A model generated the notes under the pieces. That model did not search any database and was not told where the DNA came from. It was given only the letters and a program-made list of their open reading frames with translations. A stretch of 64,000 nucleotides of DNA, taken from positions 36,507,712 through 36,571,711 of the forward strand of contig NC_030679.2 of the NCBI RefSeq assembly GCF_000004195.4, read 5' to 3'. The position numbers were made by a program, and so were the translations under genes. The stretch is from Xenopus tropicalis (taxonomy: Eukaryota > Chordata > Amphibia > Anura > Pipidae). Positions 58,618 through 64,000 of this stretch are shown here, piece by piece; position 1 is the first letter of the stretch; each line of letters begins with the position of its first letter.

Positions 58618-58676
58618 TTTATATATATATATATATGTATATATATAATATATATATATACAGTATATATATAATA
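58618..58676. repeat. interrupted (TA)n microsatellite
   Basis: TA-rich run with internal ATGTATATATA and ATACAGTATATATA interruptions. Confidence 0.9.
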
Positions 58677-59377
58677 TCAGCAAAAAATGTCTACCTGTTA
58701 ATTAAGTAAAAATTGTTGTCAAATTTATTTATAAACAAAATGGTTTCAACAGAAAAGTGCATCCAAAATAAAGGGTAGTTAAAAGCAGGACACATTTCTC
58801 AGATTTTTGACATTTTACTGTTTTATGCATTTGAATGGATCTCTGTTTTTCATGTTTGTAGTAGTAACTTCCTGACATTCAGCTTTCACAGAGTCTGACT
58901 GTACAAGGACCTGGCTTTATTATATATATTTACCATACTCATTCATCTTCACATTACAGGTTATTTAAAAAAGAAAGTTTTATAAAATAAATAAGCATGC
59001 AAGGGCAGTAATTAAGGAGTGACACTGCTTCATTTGTGGGCAAGTAAATACAAAGAAAAGAAGAATAATCTCCCAGCAGACGCAGAAGAACATTTGGAAA
59101 TAAGGTGTGACTATGACAGTATTTGATAGCCTCATGCTTCATGATTTGGCCCCAGGCCTGCCGCAAGTCGCCACCAAATCCTTCCACCCCATTATCTCAT
59201 TTCCTTATTAACATCTTGGCAAACACAAACTCTTCTGTAGACAAAACAGAAGACAAATCACACTCATATTTTCCCCCCACTTGCCTATCAGATATAGGCC
59301 TCCAGATCATACTGTATAAAGAATATTCATACGTTGTTCACAAGCTGTTTCATATAATTATTTCTTTGAGACTCAGA

Positions 59378-59520
59378 CCCAGACTGGCAATCTGTGGGTT
59401 CTGGCAAATGACAGAGGGGCTTCTGTAAGATGCCATAGTCACTATTTAGTGGGCTGAATCCCAGTCCATGCCTGTTGGGACTACTTGAATTGATTATCTG
59501 GGGCTCCTTTATTAGCATTG
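59378..59520. repeat. CCCAGACTGGCAATCTGTGG repeat
   Basis: CAGACTGGCAATCTGTGGG, GGCAAATGACAGAGGGGCTT, GTAAGATGCCATAGTCAC and ATTTAGTGGGCTG are in the order of a common Xenopus repeat. Related fragments: 45085-45195, 33475-33610 and 3420-3520 (inverse). Confidence 0.5.
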
Positions 59521-59830
59521 CCAGAAATTAGGAACATAAAAAAGCAGCATAAGGAATTCTCCCAACACAATACGCGCCACTGACCCTCCATAGGGACATT
59601 CATAATAAACCGACAGATCGCCTTACTGAAAAAGCTGAAAATTTTAAGCATCTGTTTTTAGTCTCAAAGACAAGCCAGACGCTCTACTGGCCAAGAAACT
59701 ACATTATATCACTCTGATACATAACATTTATTCTTACAAACGAAAACTCCTATACAAACCTGAATGTATAAGTCGTTTTCACTCACTTTACTAGGCTTTA
59801 AATGTCCGTCTGAATCTCCCTCAAGCTTAA

Positions 59831-60270
59831 AGGGGTTGCTCACCTTAAAATTAACTTTTAGTATAATGTAGAGAGTGATATTCTGAGACAATTTGCAATT
59901 GGGCTTCATTGTGTTTTTTTAATTATTTAGCTTTTTGTGCAGCAACTCTTCAGTTTGGAATTTCAGCAGCTACAGTATCTGGTTGCTATGTTCTAAATTA
60001 CCCTAGTAACCAGGCAGTGGTTTAAAGGAGAGACTGGAATATGAATAGGGGTGGCCTGAATAGAACAATAAGTAATAAGCAATAGTTTTTTGGCTGCTGG
60101 GGTCAGTGACTCCCCCAATTTGGAAGCTTGGCAGAGCCAGACAAAAAAAGCAAATAATAAAAAAAAAAAAAAAACTATTCAAAATAAAAAATGAAGACCA
60201 ATTGAAAAGTTGCTAAGAATTGGTCTTTCTACAACATACTAAAAGTTAACTTAAAGGTGAATCCAAATAG
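59831..60270. mobile_element. T2-type (Kolobok-like) MITE, nearly complete
   Basis: TTAA (59827-59830) then AGGGGTTGCTCACC; ATTAACTTTTAGTATAATG; CAATTTGCAATTGGGCTTC; CTGGTTGCTATG; GGTCAGTGACTCCCCCAATT; end region ACTTAAAGGTGAATCC and TTAA (60271-60274). 440 bp. Same family as 35185. Confidence 0.75.
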
Positions 60271-60385
60271 TTAAAGGTAGTGTGTCCAGTTCATAAAACT
60301 ACTGTACTCTGATTTGCAGCAGACAAAATTCTCCCTCCCTTCACTCTTCAACAAAAACCTAATTATCCCTAATGGTCCCCCCAGA

Positions 60386-60984
60386 CAGTCGGACTGGGCC
60401 GCCGTGACACCGGGAAAAATCCCGGTGGGCCCCGGCCCTAGTGGGCCCCAGCGGCCCAGTCCAACCTTTGCCGGCGCTCCCCCTACTGACTGTTCCTCCC
60501 CTGACGCGTTCGATTTATACGCGCTCAGGGAGGACGTCAGGCGGGGGCCCTGCGGGGGGCTAGGGGGGCCCCTGGGGGGGGTCAGGGCCAGATTTCCAAA
60601 TTGGCCGCCCCGAGGCTGGCCCCGGTCGCACGCCCCCCCCCCCGAGTGCGCATGCACGATACAGGGGGAGAGCCATTTCCGTGCGCATGCGCGAACGGGG
60701 GGGGGGCGGGGCGCCTTGCGCACGCATGTGCAGTGGGTCAAACTTGGATACGGAGCAGTGGGGAGAAGTACCCCCATTGCTCCGTATGAGTACAAAACTT
60801 TTTAGATTTTGGTGCGGCGGGGCGGAATGCCGCCCCCAGGTTTCTGCCGCCCTAGGCCCGGGCCTTTGTGGCCTCTCCACAAATCCGGGCCTGGGGGGGG
60901 TTAGGGGACGCGGCTGGGGCACCTGCAGGGCCCCTGGGGCGGGAGCCCCGGTGGGCCCTGCACCCCCCAGTCCGACCTTGCCCC
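60386..60984. mobile_element. GC-rich CAGTCGGACTGGGCC element interrupted by another element
   Basis: CAGTCGGACTGGGCCGCC at the left, with CACCGGGAAAAATCCCGGTG hairpin; CCCCCCAGTCCGAC at the right. Two family-like right ends (GGCCCAGTCC at about 60449 and CCAGTCCGAC at 60969) suggest partial duplication. It hosts the 60583-60893 element. CpG-rich, but transposon-derived. Confidence 0.55.
60583..60893. mobile_element. GC-rich hAT-like element, CAGGGCCAGATTT ends
   Basis: CAGGGCCAGATTTCCAAATTG start and CACAAATCCGGGCCTG end are inverted repeats. A GGGGGGT run lies on each side, consistent with a target duplication but in low-complexity sequence. Internal hairpins CGGAGCAGTGGGG/CCCCCATTGCTCCG and GTGCGCATGC repeats. 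Confidence 0.6.
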
Positions 60985-61031
60985 CAGATAGCCAAAGTAT
61001 TTGCTGAAATTAAATGAATATATGTTAGTAT

Positions 61032-61315
61032 ATATATAGAAACGAGTTGCTGGAAAGCTGCACACCATAAGAACAAGATAATACCTGGGTGCTCGTGCAG
61101 GAGGTATAGATACTCAGGGTAGGATTGACAGCACACGCAGGGTTTTCATATGAAAAATCACAAAGGTGTAGATGAATAAATGTGAGGCTTTATTCAGTCC
61201 GACGTTTCAGTTCCTATCTGGAACTTTCATCAGGGACAGCAACATCTCAGTGTAGTACAAACGTTTTTAAGCACAAAAGGGCGCCCTTCTGCAGCCAGGG
61301 CAACTCAACTATCAC
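61032..61315 (-). mobile_element. Penelope-like terminal repeat candidate with hammerhead-like motif
   Basis: On the minus strand a hammerhead-like core (61197-61237) is followed within 3 nt by AATAAA (61189-61194) and then TTTATTCATCTACACCTTTG. Vertebrate repeats reading CTGATGAA...GAAACGTC...AATAAA are characteristic of Penelope-like retroelement terminal repeats, which are known to carry type I hammerheads. No GIY-YIG or RT coding sequence is nearby, so this would be a solo terminal repeat. The edges are approximate and no target duplication was identified. Confidence 0.45.
61197..61237 (-). ncRNA. hammerhead ribozyme-like motif (best copy)
   Basis: Minus-strand order: GTCC (61237-61234), CTGATGA core box (61233-61227), one unpaired A (61226), stem II AGTTCC/GGAACT with loop AGATA (61225-61209), GAAA (61208-61205), C GTC, then GGAC (61200-61197), which pairs with the leading GTCC as stem I. 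Cleavage would follow GTC at 61201. Stem III is only AC/GT and self-complementary, so it would need to work as a dimer, as described for Penelope-like and newt hammerheads. The extra A between CTGATGA and stem II departs from the consensus and could abolish activity. Confidence 0.5.
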
Positions 61316-61589
61316 AGTACCATGTTCCCCAATGAATCCTTTGATTGGTTGACTTTGAAAATTCATCCATCTTTCTGACAGTTTTTAGTAATCCCCCGAT
61401 TCTTTGCTATTAACACACAAATATTATTGATTACTAACCCACTTGTCAGACATAGTCTTAGCTTATGGTCCTCAATTAAGAAAGTCCACATATGGCACCA
61501 CTGGTTTAATGCAACAATTTATTGGAAACCCAGATTTCCCTCTGGAATCAAAGTCTAAACAAGTGAATTGGTCAATTTCTAATCTAAAG

Positions 61590-61756
61590 CAGCACTGTCC
61601 AACTCTTTTCATGCAGTGGGTCAGGTAGTTGGCAAACTACATGTTTGTAGGCCATATCATAACAAATTCATGATGTCTTACACAGAAGTCTATGGAGCCC
61701 ATAAACAGCAGAGGGCAATAAAAATACCTCGGAGGGCCACATCCAGCCCGTGGGCT
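61590..61756. mobile_element. CAGCACTGTCCAACT repeat, hAT-like start
   Basis: CAGCACTGTCCAACTCTTTTC, GGCAAACTACATGTTTGTAGGCC-type sequence and GGGCCACATCCAGCCCGTGG are landmarks of a dispersed vertebrate hAT-type repeat. No opposite terminus is present. A matching end, GTTGGACAGCACTAG, lies at 2756-2770 and CAGTGCTGTCCAG at 10391. Confidence 0.4.
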
Positions 61757-61940
61757 CTATGGGAGCACACAGACCATCACTAAATGGTGGCTCAAAGGAG
61801 AAGATGTAAAAGGGCAATATTTACCGATATATATATTCCAGTTTGGTGAGATTCTGTAATAGGTCACTTAATATGATATAAATTATCTGTTGTAAAATAA
61901 TCAGTTAAGTGATCATTCTGGGGGTATAATTTTCCTTTAA
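61757..61940 (-). mobile_element. inverted copy of the 17182 MITE family
   Basis: Read on the minus strand: TTAAAGGAAAATTATACCCC start at 61940, AGTGACCTATTACAGAATC, CACCAAACTGGAATATAT and GGGCAATA...CTTTTACATC; it ends around GGTCTGTGTGCTCCC (61757). The far half is missing. Confidence 0.6.
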
Positions 61941-64000
61941 GGACCATGAACGTGCTGGTTTCCTACTACCTTCTACTTTCATGGACCAATACTGCCTGTA
62001 CGGTGATATCACTGTTGGTTCTGTTTTGACCTAATGAATATTTCTATCAAATACAAGTCTTAATTTTCTTTCTTTGTTCCCAAAATTCCATCTTCCCTCC
62101 TATAGTGTAATTTCACATTTAGTTGCCAACTATACCATTAGAATTTTTTAGAAACAGCATAAACCACATGAAATAAGAATATTTCTCTGAAAACTGAAGA
62201 TGAGCTATTTTAAAGGGAGATTTTTTCAAAGCAGTCATGCTATACAATTCTCAAACACCAAGCTGCAGTGGATTGTGGGAGTTGTAGATCTACATCTACA
62301 AGACCCAAGACTGTGCAAAAAAAGAAAAAACAAATATATATACATATTTTTCTTTACCATACATTTCAGTGCATATGCCATAAATGTAAAGCTGTGTTTT
62401 TTGTTTTTACATCATTCTGTATTGGCTCTGGACACTCTGTGGCCCTAGAGATACCCTTTACGAGATGTAAATATCTCTACAACATCTGAAACTGATGATA
62501 TAATTTTTAATATGATAGATATAAAGTATGGATATCAAAAAGTAAAATGGGACTGATTTATGAGGTTGCTTAGAACACACAACTTATTTCTTTAAGACTT
62601 AAAGACTTTAATACTAAAGCCCGTTGCTAAGGGTTCCACATCCATTCCATATGCTAGAATAGCTGACAGGACCCTTTGGGAAGTATAATGAGAGAAGAAT
62701 ACATTTCTGTATTTCTAGGATTTAGGACAGAGTTTTTTGGCCTTTACTGTTTCAATTTCCCAGAGGAAGTCTAGGTTTGGTGAGACCCTTAGCCCAGAAG
62801 AAGATATATGAAAACACTATTGTATCAGTCATTAATTGTTCCAAGCATATCTAAGAACAGCAAATAAGTCTTCACACCAAATCTCACCCTAACTGACCTC
62901 CAAGCTGGGCTTCTGGGAGTATCTAGTAAAGCAAATAACTGTTCTCTCCAGCTTTCACTGGCTTGGGCCCCACAGCCACTACTCTAGTTCCTCTAGGGGG
63001 GCTAGCTGCACATCTTGGGATAGTGATACAGGGGTATGTGCAGATACATAACTGGCACATACATGGTCAAAGCTGTCCTTTGAGGGGCATGGTCACTATA
63101 CCAAGGAGAAATCACTTGTATCCATCAAAAGTGACAAAGATTGTGTTTAAAATATGCCCAACAGTCTGGCTGCAGCTGCATTGTACATTTGAGACAGGCA
63201 GGCATGGCAGTCACAGAGGAGCACTGAGGCCGTCCCTCTCTGTAACGCACATGTGTGCATTAGCCCCTGAGCTCTGGGCAGCCTTAGCATAAAGAATCAT
63301 CCGTTTATTCAGCTGCAACCTTATACCCCAGAGTCCTACGGCAACATGAACATTTAAAAGCATTTCACTTTCCTATTTCAAGTCATGCCATAGATTTATA
63401 TGGCTCTCGCTCTAATGGGTACAACATTTTAAAATCACATTGTAAATCGAAGAACACCAGGTTCTAATATGTGAAATTATATTTCCAAGCCTGCCCTGTA
63501 TTGTAAAAATAAACCAAGCTCCTTCCTATATGCACTTCATTTCCTATAGATAATAATGCTCATATATGCTGGACAAAATCAATATATATTTGATGTTTGA
63601 GTAGAAATGTCACTCTCATTAATCACCAGTACAATACACTGATGTATTGCCTAAAGGAGTCTGTGTTTGTATGTGCCTGCCGATTTGCCCTTAAAGGAAA
63701 AGTACCCCAGGAATCTCATTTCAATTTATTTTTCTATTAAATGGTGTGTAAGAAAAAAGGATGTAACACAAGGCTCTCGACAAATGTCTTCATTTATCCG
63801 TATATTGTAATGATAAAATGCTTAAGAATCTTGTAAAACATCATCAAAGGAAAAGGCAAGGTAAATTCACTGGGGGTGTCAAATTGCTAGGAAGCCATCA
63901 GTCATTTTAGGTGCTGGCTCTCCACTCCTCTACTTTATTTCCCAGATATCTCCTACATGACTCCTAGTGGGACATAGGCACAGTGCAGACATTTGGGTTA
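61941..64000. other. non-coding flank to window end
   Basis: CTTAAAGGAAAAGTACCCCAGG near 63692 is the start of a TTAAAGG-type MITE that fades out. No exon recognised, including none resembling P4HA2. Confidence 0.35.

Noticed and set aside
60271..60922. Overlapping Pro/Gly/Arg-rich ORFs of 108-174 codons on both strands
   Set aside because: They cross nested GC-rich transposons and change frame-independent composition only; no domain or splice signals.
28791..64000. Search for P4HA2 (the mammalian head-to-head neighbour of PDLIM4) exons on the plus strand
   Set aside because: No frame resembling its signal peptide or the GHMTDLIYAEKELV region was seen; untranslated exons cannot be excluded.

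Overview
The window looks like nuclear DNA of a frog, most probably Xenopus (clawed frog). It is AT-rich, almost all non-coding, and packed with short palindromic DNA transposons (MITEs). Several of these match Xenopus repeat families I recognise from memory: TTAA-flanked T2/Kolobok-type MITEs, elements starting GGTGGCCATACACG, elements starting GGGCTCTGGCACACGG, and elements starting TACAGGTATGGGA. I cannot tell X. tropicalis from X. laevis without a search.

One conventional protein-coding exon is recognisable. On the minus strand at 28430-28522, 31 codons beginning [20 protein letters not shown] end exactly at a consensus splice donor. This is the start of the N-terminal PDZ domain of the ALP/Enigma (PDLIM) family and is closest to PDLIM4/RIL. 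Upstream on the same strand (28640-28790) lies a GC-rich segment with a GC box, a TATA-like box, a CRE-like site and an RFX-type X-box: a plausible promoter. If this is right, positions 1-28429 are the start of pdlim4 intron 1 (exon 2 is not visible), and 28.8-64 kb is 5' flanking DNA. In mammals the head-to-head neighbour of PDLIM4 is P4HA2; I found no P4HA2 exon here.

The rest is mobile-element DNA. (i) Hairpin MITEs with 3-bp TTA/TAA duplications (PIF/Harbinger-like) at 4.56, 7.43, 12.3, 13.4, 24.95, 31.64, 35.6, 35.8, 47.1, 50.5 and 57.7 kb. (ii) hAT-like non-autonomous elements with about 8-bp duplications at 29.0, 29.9, 48.8, 49.3, 56.9 and 60.6 kb. (iii) TTAA-type MITEs at 17.2, 31.3, 32.3, 35.2 and 59.8 kb. 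(iv) A CR1/L2-clade LINE 3' end with an uninterrupted 247-codon ORF at 36.8-37.9 kb. (v) Unclassified retro-type repeats whose minus or plus strand carries hammerhead-ribozyme-like cores followed by AATAAA (best at 61.20 and 12.0 kb), as expected of Penelope-like terminal repeats.

Several insertions are nested and so give relative ages: a hAT element with a 40-bp tandem array inside a Harbinger-like MITE (29.6-30.7 kb); a near-perfect hairpin inside a TTAAAGG element (31.3-32.1 kb); two Harbinger-like MITEs in a row sharing a TTA (35.58-35.99 kb); and one GC-rich element inside another (60.4-61.0 kb). No tRNA, rRNA, CRISPR, prokaryotic or viral gene is supported. Most open reading frames are chance ORFs or read through palindromic repeats.
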